From: Petasospora fabianii
Taxonomy: Eukaryota > Ascomycota > Saccharomycetes > Phaffomycetales > Wickerhamomycetaceae
Assembly: GCA_022641835.1 (NCBI GenBank)
Contig: CP048716.1
Location: 682,001-746,000, forward strand
Direction of reading: 5' to 3'
Length of the DNA: 64,000 bases
Part shown: in pieces, positions 28,201 through 37,526 of the stretch
Layout: each line of letters starts with the position of its first letter
Position numbering within the stretch: the first letter of the stretch is position 1
The notes under the pieces: generated by a model
The model's database searches: none
Seen by the model: only the letters and a program-made list of their open reading frames with translations
What the model was told of the DNA's origin: nothing
Made by a program: the position numbers and the translations under genes

Positions 28201-29708
28201 ACCTTATCACCATCAGCTGTAATAAATTCAAAGTCTGCCAATGATGAACCATATCTCTCAAAGGCATTTCTACCTAGTGTGACAGCATAGTTGGGGAACA
28301 CCGATCTGATGGAGGAGATTTTTGAAGTTGGAGCAATGTATTTTGAGTATGCCTCGAATGATAACGTTTCCTTGATTCCACCGCTTGTTTTCCCATCATT
28401 CTTGTTCTCCACGGTGACATCTGATGCTGAGAAAGCATGAAAGATGTTTGTGATTGGTAGTCCGACAAGGACAAGCAAATCAAACTTCTGGATAGAGTGG
28501 AACTCACCACCTTCTGGGATCTTAGCAGAACCTAGAACGAGAACCTTGTGGTGAGAATGCCAAGAGAATGATTTCCAAAGATACATCTCAGAAGCTTTAA
28601 ACTTATTATCCAAACTGAGACGAGTCCATTTCCGAGATGGTCTGTTGTAAAGATAAACCTGGTACTCATTTATGAGTGTGTTTTGACCAGCGACGATGAT
28701 GTTGGTACCAAAGATACCACCAGATGGATTCTTCAATGTACGAGGGACAACATGTTTGATCTTTTCAGAGCTCAATGAGAGGGGCAACCTGATACCAGAT
28801 GCATTCGGTGTCACAGGTAAGGAAAGAATCGGGTTTTTAAGATTGTCATCAGTTATTCCCTCTTGTGAAAATACGTAGAGATTGTCATCCTTAGTTGTGG
28901 TGGTGTCGTAGTCAAATGATGAAGTTCCTGATATAACAAAACCGTTGGAGGTTTGTACTTTGAGTTTAGATCTGGCACCTTTGGCCGATCCTTTTCTTCC
29001 CTGAACTTCTGATGATGGGTATGGTTTGAGCTCGTTGAGTGTAATTTGTGTCTCTGTGCTGTTGAGGAATTTTGTCTCCTTGATATCAAAAATAGATATG
29101 TTCATGAGCTCTTGGTTCAGCTCACCACGACCACCTGTGATGGCGAGACCTGCATGCGATTCTTGGTCAAAAGGTGAGATGTAATCAACGGGGAGAAGTG
29201 TGTGATCATATCTGCTTATTGTGGAAGACATATGAATGTCTTCGAGACATTCCCAAACGTTGTTATCGATGCTGAATCTCCAAAGATCGTTAGCTGGGAT
29301 CAGTTTGTTCTTACCCTCCTGCAGCACGAGCCCACCAAAGAGATAGAGACAGTTATTTGTGAACGTGAGGGAATGGTAGAGACGAGGAGGTGGCTTAATG
29401 CCGTCTGGCCCAATGTCGACACGACTCCATTTTCGATTGACAATGTTAAGGTAGAAGAGTTCATTTGAGACATAGTTTGCCCAATCTTTACCCGGTCCAA
29501 TAGTGGCATGCAACTGCTTCTCGATCAACGTGAGATTGACGTTCTCTAGGGCAAGTCCCACAGTGGCACCGCCGTGGACAACGACTGTGGAACGTGTATA
29601 TGTTGCGGCGGCACCTGTCCTAAGCTTGAGGTTGAGACGGTCGTCTGGCGCGTCGTCTGGCAGCGCCAACGAGTACGCCGCACTCTCTGAGGGCAACAAT
29701 GGAGCCAT
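25224..29708 (-). CDS. MDS3: Kelch-repeat signalling protein, Mds3/Pmd1 type
   Basis: 1494-residue protein. Residues ~40-440 hold Kelch beta-propeller repeats (motifs such as HSLTFTNNCLYLFGG, and a Gly-Gly followed by Arg). A second conserved segment near 480-540 (RNAFERYGSSLADFEF) precedes an Asp-rich insert. Another conserved block at ~790-910 (LLIPRSLYLPFATSTVQ) resembles a BTB-like module. The rest is Ser/Asp-rich and disordered, ending in a Gln-Pro repeat tail and a basic C-terminus. In S. cerevisiae Mds3 and its paralogue Pmd1 repress early meiotic genes; in Candida albicans Mds3 acts in TOR and pH signalling. One such gene is expected in a lineage without the whole-genome duplication. 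The start at 29708 is the first ATG. Confidence 0.85.
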   Translation of the reverse strand: MAPLLPSESAAYSLALPDDAPDDRLNLKLRTGAAATYTRSTVVVHGGATVGLALENVNLTLIEKQLHATIGPGKDWANYVSNELFYLNIVNRKWSRVDIGPDGIKPPPRLYHSLTFTNNCLYLFGGLVLQEGKNKLIPANDLWRFSIDNNVWECLEDIHMSSTISRYDHTLLPVDYISPFDQESHAGLAITGGRGELNQELMNISIFDIKETKFLNSTETQITLNELKPYPSSEVQGRKGSAKGARSKLKVQTSNGFVISGTSSFDYDTTTTKDDNLYVFSQEGITDDNLKNPILSLPVTPNASGIRLPLSLSSEKIKHVVPRTLKNPSGGIFGTNIIVAGQNTLINEYQVYLYNRPSRKWTRLSLDNKFKASEMYLWKSFSWHSHHKVLVLGSAKIPEGGEFHSIQKFDLLVLVGLPITNIFHAFSASDVTVENKNDGKTSGGIKETLSFEAYSKYIAPTSKISSIRSVFPNYAVTLGRNAFERYGSSLADFEFITADGDKVNVPLMLLRKRWGRCFDMLLAKAYARAVYKLENTKDDDDDDSNDDNDNDNNTYLDKDNTVDNSVHLRDAENDEEESKSVVSSSRQSKKSMMMLSKASQQHAEKPQNEAPHFRLPFQEKNTPSPLLNSQGLLTANSLPNSRKASVVSASGTSVTSTSTNDLPDSPDFSSLPPPTPPPSEPLPPVDTKPSILKSVGSRDYLRDSPRGSISGASTHSTPHLPSMSAASQSTTPGIKLKDLRSPASQLKKRGTSKSSSVLQGNAMSAPLDESSMHDGTSNVGSVHTEAFDEGRNLLEPLLIPRSLYLPFATSTVQAIAEFLFVGKLGDRWLLYPTTTDTYLVAKFYELPLLYDLISEAMYAILGKKEDGIMKSYTKLLEDYQKRLSSIHGDDEASMAQFFADHPHVKETFSEIEGYLTTVDDGFLNLSLLRKAGKVSSSSSRTSATSSNKNSVDMSARRRSSGKAARLGKSSLSRQVVPDNEDDKSIKKDSSFHLPADDIDNEAEEEGDDDEEVDQTPFEPISRPVHDQPIKFRTDSMSKPQSSSPRKLLHGDDDDIDPITPLNRAGVSVGESKSQAFDNAIDDEDPLSGRPTSDSKKSDSDSEPTFAVPEGRFKLAKGDKLVKTKRSDSSSKDEKTTTTSDSDELAVGLGLVTNLKQKKRSKGSASRQHSEHDSNTPGEIDEEDDEDESNDAGRPTLESLASPNSPEPGDHIIQIIYEAAALACDMKLLLRAVNAIETSKMFEEKKDELLTELELYGSKFEEDKMKIKDEIHQKETEEQERLAEKSANENSCPVNAESESTRSSAQMDADDIQAAISKGRATPAQIAQAAELSQNAMSSSFSPIKSNGGQSIRSFGRSLDTMSPVKPVTSSRAGSRPSTQPTTSQDKLRGDTISSTNMKTRTASTQSSAGSDASSITSRKSGFLRPFSNLTLTSRKSSTSLMPPQPQPQSQPQPQSQPPATAKEHLHESRVPVKQGSEKKSKFFGMLPRKTTTKK
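25325..25385 (-). repeat. 6-bp CCACAA/TCACAA repeat coding Gln-Pro in MDS3
   Basis: Alternating Pro-Gln codons near the C-terminus of MDS3, read on the minus strand. A hexanucleotide microsatellite within a gene. Confidence 0.7.
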
Positions 29709-32154
29709 TGGATAGACTGTGGCAATTAAAAGACGGCAGTTGCCTGTTCCTGGATCTAGAGCAAGTGATGGCTATGAGCCGCTGAGGTGTCAGAGACACC
29801 AGAGACACTAATCCCGCCGGGTGCCTAGCTGGCTCTCAATTTTCGACGTGGGCACGGGCTGACTGAACACCCGGACACCCATGGAAGCGGGGGTATCTTT
29901 GAGATGCTTTTTTAAGACTTTCGGGAGGCGCAGTAGGGTATAGTTGAGCAGACGATAAGGTCATATGATGATGAGAGCTCCTGTTTACCCCTGATCAGAG
30001 TCAATATTACCGGTACACATGGTCATGGGCAGACAGAGGGTGTTACGACATCTGGAGAATGGGTCCAAGCTGCTTCCGGTAAATCCAAATCCAACCACCG
30101 GTGTTTGGCTCATCCCGGCCCATGTCCCGAAGATCATTACAGTAACACTGGCCATGGTCATGGATCGCTTCCGTCATAACCACATTTACTGTATCTGTTA
30201 TCTGGACATTCCGGCTTCGTCATGAGGGATCATGAGCCTAGTCATCGTATTCGTACCCAGTTTACGATGCGATTTTGATCATGCACTTTAACATGCTGTG
30301 CCTGGTATACATGAATAAGTAGGTATAGCGCTCATGGGTTGTTACGTGTCTCCTCATCCAGGATCACCCTGATTCCAACCCATTTCAGGGAGCATACCTC
30401 AAAAAAAACGAATCAAGGCTTCATTATAATCACTGGACATAAGCACTTTTTCCTCTGATCAGAATCATTTCGTCTTTGAGTGCTTATTGACAGCAAGTGA
30501 TCTTATGAGAGCTGTGCACTAGACACTCGACTAGAGAGCCAATTTGAGACACAATAGTCCATTCTCATGAGACAGGTCACTCTCCAAAGCACCATTGATA
30601 ACAAGTCATAATCTATAGTACCTGCTCTAATGGTCTCTATGCTATGACTGCAATGAATCAAAAGTTATGGCGTCAATTAAGCTTCAAATATCTCTGCCTG
30701 CCAAATATTAGAGAGGATTGTATTAGACTGCAGCGGCAAAGTGCCCAAGCAGTTTCATTTTAACAAGCAGCACCTCTTTCATGATCAGCATTTTTCAACT
30801 TTATACTAATTATAGGACAGTTTTGTTTTTTCACAAATGATTGTGCATATATTTACCAGAGCACTGCAGATATTTACGAGCACAGCGCAGAATAGTCGCG
30901 AATTGTGCAGAAAAGATTGAGACAGTTTCCTGACTTTTTGGTATCGTCATACACTACCCTCCACTCCTTGAAAATGGTACAAGTGCTCGTGCTTTGGTTC
31001 TTCTTTCAGAATATATAGATATGTGGGTCTGCTTTAGGGACTATCTATGCTTTGTGTAGCCATCTAAGAGGCCAAGAGCGTCTGTTTTACCCCTCTGAAC
31101 TCAATGGTCACAGGGACCAGCGGACTACTATCCTACAGAATGACGAGCAAGTTTCAGTGCTTCAAAGTGCCCTTAATTGGTAGCTGACTATATATGTTTC
31201 TCTGCACGTAGTATGTTTATATATCTGCGTCCATACTTCGTATGTATGAACATCCCAAACATTTGGGTATCCTACTGGCAATTGACACATCGCTGTAATC
31301 ACGAATCATTCATCCCTTGCAATTCAGCTTCCTCAATATATAATACGTGGGCACGAGCAATACCCTAAAAACTCATATGCTATTTCTCAAGGTTGGGCTT
31401 CTTATCGACGACATGGCTGCATCAATCCTACCCATTTTCACCTTTATATGTTGTACGTTAAATACGACGCAAGCGGCATCTACTATCAAGTCAATGATAT
31501 GAGGGGTTCCCTAGTACCTATCTAACACTCTGAAAAATGGTGGCCTCTAAACTGACGCTACAAGTTGTGTGCAGAATTTTGGCCCCAGTGAATTTGTCCG
31601 ATGCCCCAATATGGGGGGGACAACCTCACTGCCTATGAAGATTCAGGGCCACCTAAGTATCCCCACCTGAGTAAACAACACCAGGGTGTCATCCACCACT
31701 CTGCACACGCTGGCTATGTTCAACGTTAGTATCTCTCTCAGGGGCCGCGGACTAACATTCTACTTGGGTCAGCGTAAGGCTTTTACCACTGCCAGCGACT
31801 ATTCAGGATGGCCGTTTTCAGAGACCACCAGTTCCTACCTAACCTTCCTAGGTGGCACTCTGACGATCATCTCAGTAGTCTTTTCCTGGAAGGAGAAGTG
31901 TGCGACATCCTGGGCAGAATGTCTGGCCCCTAGAACACCCTAAACATGTATTATATACAAGCTGGATGCGATATGAGGCAACGGACTCCTCCCTGCTCGC
32001 AGCTCTTCGGCTGGGCATCCTTCAACTCTGCCTTCGAATGGTAACCAAACATGGACAACTCCCCTGAGACCAATCCACCTCTCTGATTAGTTGCCACCTT
32101 GCAACTCAAGTTATAATATGCGTGTTCAGTGGCGTGTCAGAGTGCAGAAGTAAT

Positions 32155-32565
32155 GAATGAAGGCAGTTAGCTTAGCAGCCTCGACAAGCGAGGACACATG
32201 TGAAGACAAATGAGTAGACATCACATCCAACAACTTAACTGAGTCAACACATGAACATTCAAGAGTCACTGTGGTCCGGAGGGCCCTGTGAGGGTTCATA
32301 TCTCCAATGCTTTGTCGACAGTATACCGGAATGGAGGTAGTTAGCTCATCTGCCTTGACCTATAGATAATCCAAAAGCATTTATTCTGCAAGGACACATA
32401 TTTAAACATGCGTTTAACCGGTAACCCGTCAGACACAACACCGGAGGTTCCACAGTGTCCGTTGGTCCCTAAGCTCGCAGGAGGGGAGGAGAGGATCGTT
32501 AGCTCAGAGTCTTGTCATAGGGCGAAAGCCGTGAATGAAAAGCAGTTAAGCTCTTCTGCCCGACC
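32155..32565 (+). repeat. Three degenerate spaced copies of a ~32-bp motif
   Basis: Copies start at 32155, 32329 and 32533 (spacing 174 and 204 bp) and share GAATGRARG, an AGTTAGCT-like core and TGCCYGAC; the last two also share GACCTATRGATA. A weaker partial copy around GTTAGCTCAGAGTCTTG lies at about 32499. The longer spacer sequences seem unrelated, though two copies are followed by AGGACACAT. Confidence 0.6.
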
Positions 32566-32816
32566 TATGGATAGACGTAACGCAACACTCTCAAAATGTA
32601 AGTTCACACGTACGAAATAAGTGGTAAGACACCACTCTGAACCCAGCTAACAATCTGCACTGAAACAATGGTATCGTACTGGAGCATCAGTGGACAATAC
32701 CTTTGATACCCTACCCCGTAGTGGAGTAGTGTGTTAACTTGTACGATCCATCATGTAAGGGCCAGGAACCAACTTTATAAGAAGCTGGTGCACTTTGATC
32801 TCTGCCACAAAATCGA

Positions 32817-32850
32817 TATGACGAAATTCCGATTCACGTCGGAATTCTGT
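32817..32850. repeat. Imperfect hairpin next to a TTTCGCGAAA palindrome
   Basis: Arms TGACGAAATTCCGA and TCGGAATTCTGTCA are complementary apart from about one or two positions and enclose a 6-base loop (TTCACG). The TTTCGCGAAA palindrome follows within 3 bases. Confidence 0.6.
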
Positions 32851-33205
32851 CATTTCGCGAAAAATCCGGGGCTGAATAAAGTACCTGGTTGCGGATAAGT
32901 TAGTAAGCTGCACGACTTTACAGTGGTCAGTTTGCCGTATATCACCATATCCTAGCTCAGGCAAAGACAGTCATTGCATATTCGTTGGTTAATATAACGT
33001 CTTTGTGTCGGATTAAGGGTCTTTTTTCTCGGCTAACAACTACACTCAACCACACATACAAAAGAATATCAAGTATGACGTTTGAAGAAAAGTCTCTATA
33101 TAGAACTAAAAGTTCACACCAACACGTAATTAATGACGGTCCGGCCCTCCAGCTTCTTATTTTTTTTATCTCTAACAATTAGCAATTAGCAATGGTTGGG
33201 CTGAC

Positions 33206-34672
33206 TTAGAATCCAAACTCCTTAGAAGCGGCAGTACCAAATCTCTGCAAACCGGCAGCCAACTGGTCAAGAGGGACAGCAGCATAAGTACCCCTAAAGA
33301 AGATAGAAGTGCTCTTCTCCTTAGCGGCAACCTCCTGTGGTGGTACAGACTGACCTTCTGACAAGAACCAAGAACCTGGAATCATAAGACAACCCTCGGC
33401 CAAACCAGCCTCGTACAAAGCATTCTCAACCTTCAATGGGTCAGAGCCGAATTCAGTGGCAAACTTTGGATGCTTTGAAGCATCAAAGTGCACGGTGAAG
33501 AACATACCGGCGACTGGTGGGGTGAAGTGAACAACTTCAGATGGGAAGTGCTTGACAATAGAGTCGATAGCAACGTCTCTCTTATGGGTGTACTCAGCAC
33601 GAAGACCAATAAGCCAATCAATGTAACCCTCTTGTCCCCACCTCTGCAATAGACCGTTCACAATGGCTTGAGTGAAACCGGATGGACTCTGGATGGTGAC
33701 CTCATGAAGCCTGACGATTCTCTCCAAGAAAGCATCCTGGGCGACAATCCAGCCGAAACGGGTACCCGGGGCAAGAACCTTGGAGAAAGAATCCAATCTG
33801 ACGACACGACCTTCAGTGTCAATCTTGATGAAGGAATCAACAAGGGCAGAGATGAACTCCTTGTGTGAGTGGACACCCTTGCTCTCTCTAGCTGAAGTGT
33901 CTTGTGTGTACTCATCCATTTGCAAGAAGTAGTACGGCTCATCCTCCAAGATAATGAAATCATGCTTTTGGGCAATCTTGTAGATGGCTCTTCTTCTCTC
34001 TGGACTCAAAGAGGAGCCAGTTGGGTTCTGACCAGTTGGAATGGTGTACAACAACTTTGGCTTTGGACCAACCCAAGAATCCATCAAGGTTTTCAACTTC
34101 TCTGGGACGATACCAAAGTCATCCATAGGAACTGGGAAAGTGTTAACGCCGAGACCACGACATGTCTCGAGGGCAGATGGGAAAGTGTGAGACTCCACAA
34201 GGATGGTGTCTCCCCTATTACAGAAAGTTCTAAGGATGGAATCCCAAGCCTCAGTATTACCAATTGTGGTGATCAGGTTCCAATCATCATATGGCACATT
34301 ATGAACAATCTTAGTGTGCTCTTTCAAGAAATCAATCAACTCCTTCTGACCTTCAGTAGAGCCGTATTGCAAAGATCTAGCGAGTGGGATATCCTTCTCG
34401 TGTGTAATGTCCTTGTTGAACTTAACGAGGTCAACGACAACCTTCTCATCATCAGTCTCTGGGGCGGCACCGATACCCTTAGCGAATGGAGCAGCTGGCG
34501 ACTCAGTGGTGATCTTGTTCCATGGAAAGTAATCGGCTAATGGAAGACCACCACCGAGGAAGACAATATCTGGCTTTCCGTAGTACTTGAAAGCCGTCTT
34601 CAAGGCCGATGGGTTTCTGGCTTTAGCCTCGTTGGAGAGGAGATGCGACAAGTCCTTGGCAGCAGCAACCAT
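33206..34672 (-). CDS. ARO8: Aromatic amino acid aminotransferase I, Aro8
   Basis: 488-residue fold-type I PLP enzyme that interconverts phenylalanine, tyrosine and tryptophan with their 2-oxo acids, and in yeast also 2-aminoadipate in lysine synthesis. The PLP-binding Lys is Lys298 in the motif DSFSKVLAPGTRFGW. Other family marks are LQYGSTEG, IPTGQNPTG, and DEPYYFLQ with the Asp that contacts the PLP ring nitrogen. There is no targeting signal, so it is cytosolic, consistent with Aro8 rather than a mitochondrial Aat2/kynurenine-type enzyme. The promoter has a TATA box and a perfect Gcn4 site, fitting the general amino-acid control known for S. cerevisiae ARO8. In S. cerevisiae it is linked to YIP4 and MDS3, as here. 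Confidence 0.96.
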   Translation of the reverse strand: MVAAAKDLSHLLSNEAKARNPSALKTAFKYYGKPDIVFLGGGLPLADYFPWNKITTESPAAPFAKGIGAAPETDDEKVVVDLVKFNKDITHEKDIPLARSLQYGSTEGQKELIDFLKEHTKIVHNVPYDDWNLITTIGNTEAWDSILRTFCNRGDTILVESHTFPSALETCRGLGVNTFPVPMDDFGIVPEKLKTLMDSWVGPKPKLLYTIPTGQNPTGSSLSPERRRAIYKIAQKHDFIILEDEPYYFLQMDEYTQDTSARESKGVHSHKEFISALVDSFIKIDTEGRVVRLDSFSKVLAPGTRFGWIVAQDAFLERIVRLHEVTIQSPSGFTQAIVNGLLQRWGQEGYIDWLIGLRAEYTHKRDVAIDSIVKHFPSEVVHFTPPVAGMFFTVHFDASKHPKFATEFGSDPLKVENALYEAGLAEGCLMIPGSWFLSEGQSVPPQEVAAKEKSTSIFFRGTYAAVPLDQLAAGLQRFGTAASKEFGF

Positions 34673-34755
34673 AGTGTCTTTGTGTGATGTACGTTAAAGT
34701 ATATGACAGTGCAAGATGTGCGCGTGGAAGTAAAAGCTAGACGCCAGGGCCAACC

Positions 34756-34763
34756 CTTTTATA
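34756..34763 (-). promoter_or_regulatory. TATA box of ARO8
   Basis: TATAAAAG on the minus strand, about 85 bp upstream of the ARO8 ATG and 20 bp downstream of the Gcn4-type site. Confidence 0.75.
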
Positions 34764-34782
34764 CTCTTTTCCGCGCTGTCGG

Positions 34783-34789
34783 TGACTCA
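34783..34789 (-). promoter_or_regulatory. Gcn4-type site upstream of ARO8
   Basis: TGACTCA, the core Gcn4 half-palindrome, 111 bp upstream of the ATG. S. cerevisiae ARO8 is induced by Gcn4 on amino-acid starvation; conservation here is inferred from position and the perfect match. Confidence 0.75.
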
Positions 34790-35266
34790 ATTCCCGAACC
34801 GCCGCCCATGCGCGGAGGAGAGCGCGGAGGAGAGCGGGAATAAGCGGCTAGCGTAGGCTAAGCGAGGGAAAACGTGGTGACTTCAATCCTCTCTAGTTTG
34901 ACTACAGATGGGTCACTAGCTGGTGGAGAGACTCGGTATCTTTGGATGGATAGATACCTGACACATTGGTGGGGCAGACGGTGGGTATCTTACCGCCATG
35001 CCACGGTGTGGATATATGGGCCGTCCAACTAGTGTGCACTAGTTAGTTACTGGAAGGCAACCGCGCATCTCAAGCCAAGTGTGTCATCTATCGACATCTA
35101 ACAGCGATCGCAAGCCATATTCGGTGGTTGTCAGTCAGCTTTAGTTTATCACACCTTATCATGCTCTTCTATAACCGATGCTTGTCATCCACCATAGCTG
35201 CTACTTCAGTTACAGAGATACACATACACACACGATTGATAATTCATCCATTCATTAGTCATAGAG

Positions 35267-36061
35267 TCATTCCCCGAGCAGCGCTTTCAAACCCCTCGCA
35301 GGAACCACTACACCATTCGTATCCTTCCCACAAATGAAGCAGGTCTTGATCTTCTTGTATCTTTCCAAGAAGCACTTCTCACAATAATAATGGCCACATC
35401 TGGTCTTAACAGGGCTCTTGTAATCTTCCTTGCACAAGACACATTTGAACGGCACATCACCAATATTCTCCTTATCATCCTTTTCTTTCTCTTTACCGTC
35501 CAAATCCCATTCTTTATTCAGCTTCCATCCAGCTTTGAAATCATCCCTAGCATGCAAAAACTTACAACTATCACCATACCCACAAAACCCCGTTTGTTTA
35601 TAATCCTTACAGATATCCCTTGCAAAATCAAAAACCGTAGTGCTCTTGATATTCGAACTCTGTTTCTTTGGTCCAATCTTATCCATTGTAGAAGATGGTT
35701 TGATAAAAGTAGCATAACCCTGTTGTCCCTTGTATGTTCCATCTCCAGTGGCGGATGGTCCTTCTTCAGTGGCGAGGCCTCCAGTCGTGCTCGTTTCCTT
35801 AGCACGTCGTTCACGATCGATAATCTCTTGATTGAGTGTATCCACTTTAGTTATCGCATCATTCCTCGTGAGAGAGGTATCTTTAGATGTGGTTGTGCAC
35901 GAAACTGTGGCTGTGGTTGATGATGTTGATGATGTCTTTGGCTTCTTGACTATCACAGCTCCATCATCGGAGTCGGAGTCGGAGTCAGAACCAGACGATT
36001 CTGAGTCTCGCCTTATCGGTTTGGCACGGATAGAACCCTTGACAGTTCTCTTCTTGAACAT
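35267..36061 (-). CDS. CWC24: Pre-mRNA splicing factor Cwc24 (CCCH plus RING)
   Basis: 264-residue component of the activated spliceosome (Cef1/Prp19-associated), which in S. cerevisiae binds the 5' splice-site region before the first step. The N-terminal ~70 residues are low-complexity with a basic start and a Ser-Asp run. The single CCCH zinc finger spans DICKDYKQTGFCGYGDSC with the final His in KFLH (about 155-175). The RING finger follows near residues 205-250 with spacing CxxC...CGHYYC..C...CxxC. CCCH followed by RING is the diagnostic Cwc24/RNF113 layout and the length is normal. In S. cerevisiae CWC24, PEX30 and RPL38 are consecutive; here CWC24 is 12 kb from the other two. Confidence 0.94.
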   Translation of the reverse strand: MFKKRTVKGSIRAKPIRRDSESSGSDSDSDSDDGAVIVKKPKTSSTSSTTATVSCTTTSKDTSLTRNDAITKVDTLNQEIIDRERRAKETSTTGGLATEEGPSATGDGTYKGQQGYATFIKPSSTMDKIGPKKQSSNIKSTTVFDFARDICKDYKQTGFCGYGDSCKFLHARDDFKAGWKLNKEWDLDGKEKEKDDKENIGDVPFKCVLCKEDYKSPVKTRCGHYYCEKCFLERYKKIKTCFICGKDTNGVVVPARGLKALLGE

Positions 36062-36226
36062 GGTTGTACCAAATCAACCGATTACATGGACAAAAATGTG
36101 GGGAGAGATGAGCTTTTTATGTCAAATGTTGAAAGTTAGTCAAAAAAAAAAAAAAAAAAGCTGACTAAGCGCTTGACCATATATCTATTTATTTATATGA
36201 ATAAACACTCAAGACCACAAAGTTTT

Positions 36227-37501
36227 CTATTCAATCAATGCTATATATACTCCAGGTGTTGTAAAGTTGTGTTCACCAACACCATATGCTATCAATGAAG
36301 GTTCTGATGGGTGTGCCGCAATAGCTGGAATAGGCGCATCTTCCACTTTGTAAGACATTACTGTCGATTCTGGGATCTCTGCATCTTTAAACCAGTTTAT
36401 ATGACCTTGGGATGTTCCAGTAATGAGACCCTGTGAGTTTGCCAGACAATCACCGAATAGTCTTTGAGATTCATGGGGAGATCCAGAAAGAGTATCAATT
36501 TCTTTCATCCCCATCCTGACATCCATCACAGAGATGACATCGGAATTTCTCATCCTTACAAACACAAATCTCCCATTTTTTGCCTCTATTATCTGTGATA
36601 CACCGTTTCCATGATCAATTTTGACCTCCATCACTCTTAGACCATCTCTATCAACTCTTGAAACCCAATTACTCAATGATCCAGCATAGACATCCATCTC
36701 GTCTCCATTAACCGTCGACAAACAACTTACAATGCCACGACTAACAACCTCAACTTCACCAATCGGATCCTTTCTATCAATATCATACACCATAGCCATA
36801 CCTTTATCCCTCCCACCCACAACCCTCGCACCTCCATGTGTGAACGCCAACGAGTGAATCTTTCGAAACTTCTCAGTCTGCGGACACATCGTATCGTAAC
36901 TGTTCAACACACTAGCCTTGCCATCCTCCGCATGGGGTATCAGATCAAGTAGTTTCAGCGGGGTTTCATTACAAGATACTAGTATGGGACATACGCCCTC
37001 GTACACGCTTGCAGAGGGATGGATCGCTGTGGTGATTATTGGATGGGAATGGATGTGTCGCGTGAAGGGGAGTAGATGGGAATCATCATCAGTAAGGAGC
37101 GTTGGTTGCGGGATGTAGGTACGAATGGCATTATCTGTAGACACAGTCAGCAATGAACTATTATCGAGCCAGTGGATCCTCGTTGTGATGGTTTGTGAAC
37201 GACAGGCATACGTCGTTGGTGGTGCGTGAAGACTGGGGAAAGTGTACTCAGATGTATCTAACGTCGCGAGTTTATCAGTGTGTTGCTGTAGTTCAAGCTT
37301 TAGACAGTCATCGGGTGTACCATGGAAGGTTTCATGCGTAGATGCTAACGTTCTAAGCTTCATTGATAGCAGTACTATGTGTCTATTGTGTTTTAGAGAC
37401 AAAGTCAAGTTGTGGAGATGAGCCGAACCCCAAGTCGCGCTCGAACTCGAACTTGAACTTGAACTTGAACAACAATGTGTTGATGCTACACAGCTGTCCA
37501 T
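36227..37501 (-). CDS. SWT21: WD-repeat splicing-associated protein, Swt21 type
   Basis: 424-residue WD40-like protein. It aligns by eye with S. cerevisiae Swt21 in several places: NSYDTM, DRKDPIGE near a conserved Asp-Arg, and QIIEAKNGRFVFV followed by RNSDVISV. The family includes human WDR79/TCAB1, which binds scaRNAs; yeast Swt21 has a role in splicing. The N-terminus has a poly-Ser run from a TTCAAG-type hexamer repeat, then a weak first propeller blade. The start ATG at 37501 lies 25 bp from the HIR1 ATG on the opposite strand. In S. cerevisiae SWT21 sits beside UBP10, which here is 33 kb away. Confidence 0.84.
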   Translation of the reverse strand: MDSCVASTHCCSSSSSSSSSSATWGSAHLHNLTLSLKHNRHIVLLSMKLRTLASTHETFHGTPDDCLKLELQQHTDKLATLDTSEYTFPSLHAPPTTYACRSQTITTRIHWLDNSSLLTVSTDNAIRTYIPQPTLLTDDDSHLLPFTRHIHSHPIITTAIHPSASVYEGVCPILVSCNETPLKLLDLIPHAEDGKASVLNSYDTMCPQTEKFRKIHSLAFTHGGARVVGGRDKGMAMVYDIDRKDPIGEVEVVSRGIVSCLSTVNGDEMDVYAGSLSNWVSRVDRDGLRVMEVKIDHGNGVSQIIEAKNGRFVFVRMRNSDVISVMDVRMGMKEIDTLSGSPHESQRLFGDCLANSQGLITGTSQGHINWFKDAEIPESTVMSYKVEDAPIPAIAAHPSEPSLIAYGVGEHNFTTPGVYIALIE

Positions 37502-37526
37502 AGATTAAACTACCAGTCAGCAAAGG
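37502..37526. promoter_or_regulatory. 25-bp divergent gap SWT21/HIR1
   Basis: Only 25 bp separate the two start codons, so promoter elements and transcription starts of each gene must lie in the coding region of the other, or leaders are extremely short. Confidence 0.7.

Larger units (their letters stand above)
29709..33205. other. 3.5 kb region without a credible gene
   Basis: By far the largest non-coding stretch here; other intergenic regions are 25 bp to 1.25 kb. No frame above 90 codons occurs and none resembles a known protein. Visible structure: three copies of a ~32-bp core at 32155-32186, 32329-32360 and 32533-32565; a 21-bp tandem duplication at about 30848-30889; an inverted repeat with ATAAGCAC arms at about 30438-30487; a hairpin at about 32817-32850 followed by TTTCGCGAAA at 32853-32862. 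The first ~300 bp is the MDS3 promoter. It may be a decayed gene, a non-coding RNA locus or a chromosomal element; the sequence does not decide. Confidence 0.6.
34673..35266. other. Intergenic region ARO8-CWC24
   Basis: 594 bp holding the ARO8 promoter and the CWC24 3' end. Besides the Gcn4 site and TATA box it has a tandem GCGCGGAGGAGA duplication at about 34809-34836 within a GC-rich stretch. Confidence 0.55.

Noticed and set aside
31686-31943. 85-codon frame in the gene desert
   Set aside because: Starts with GTG, no similarity I recognise; too short to claim a gene.
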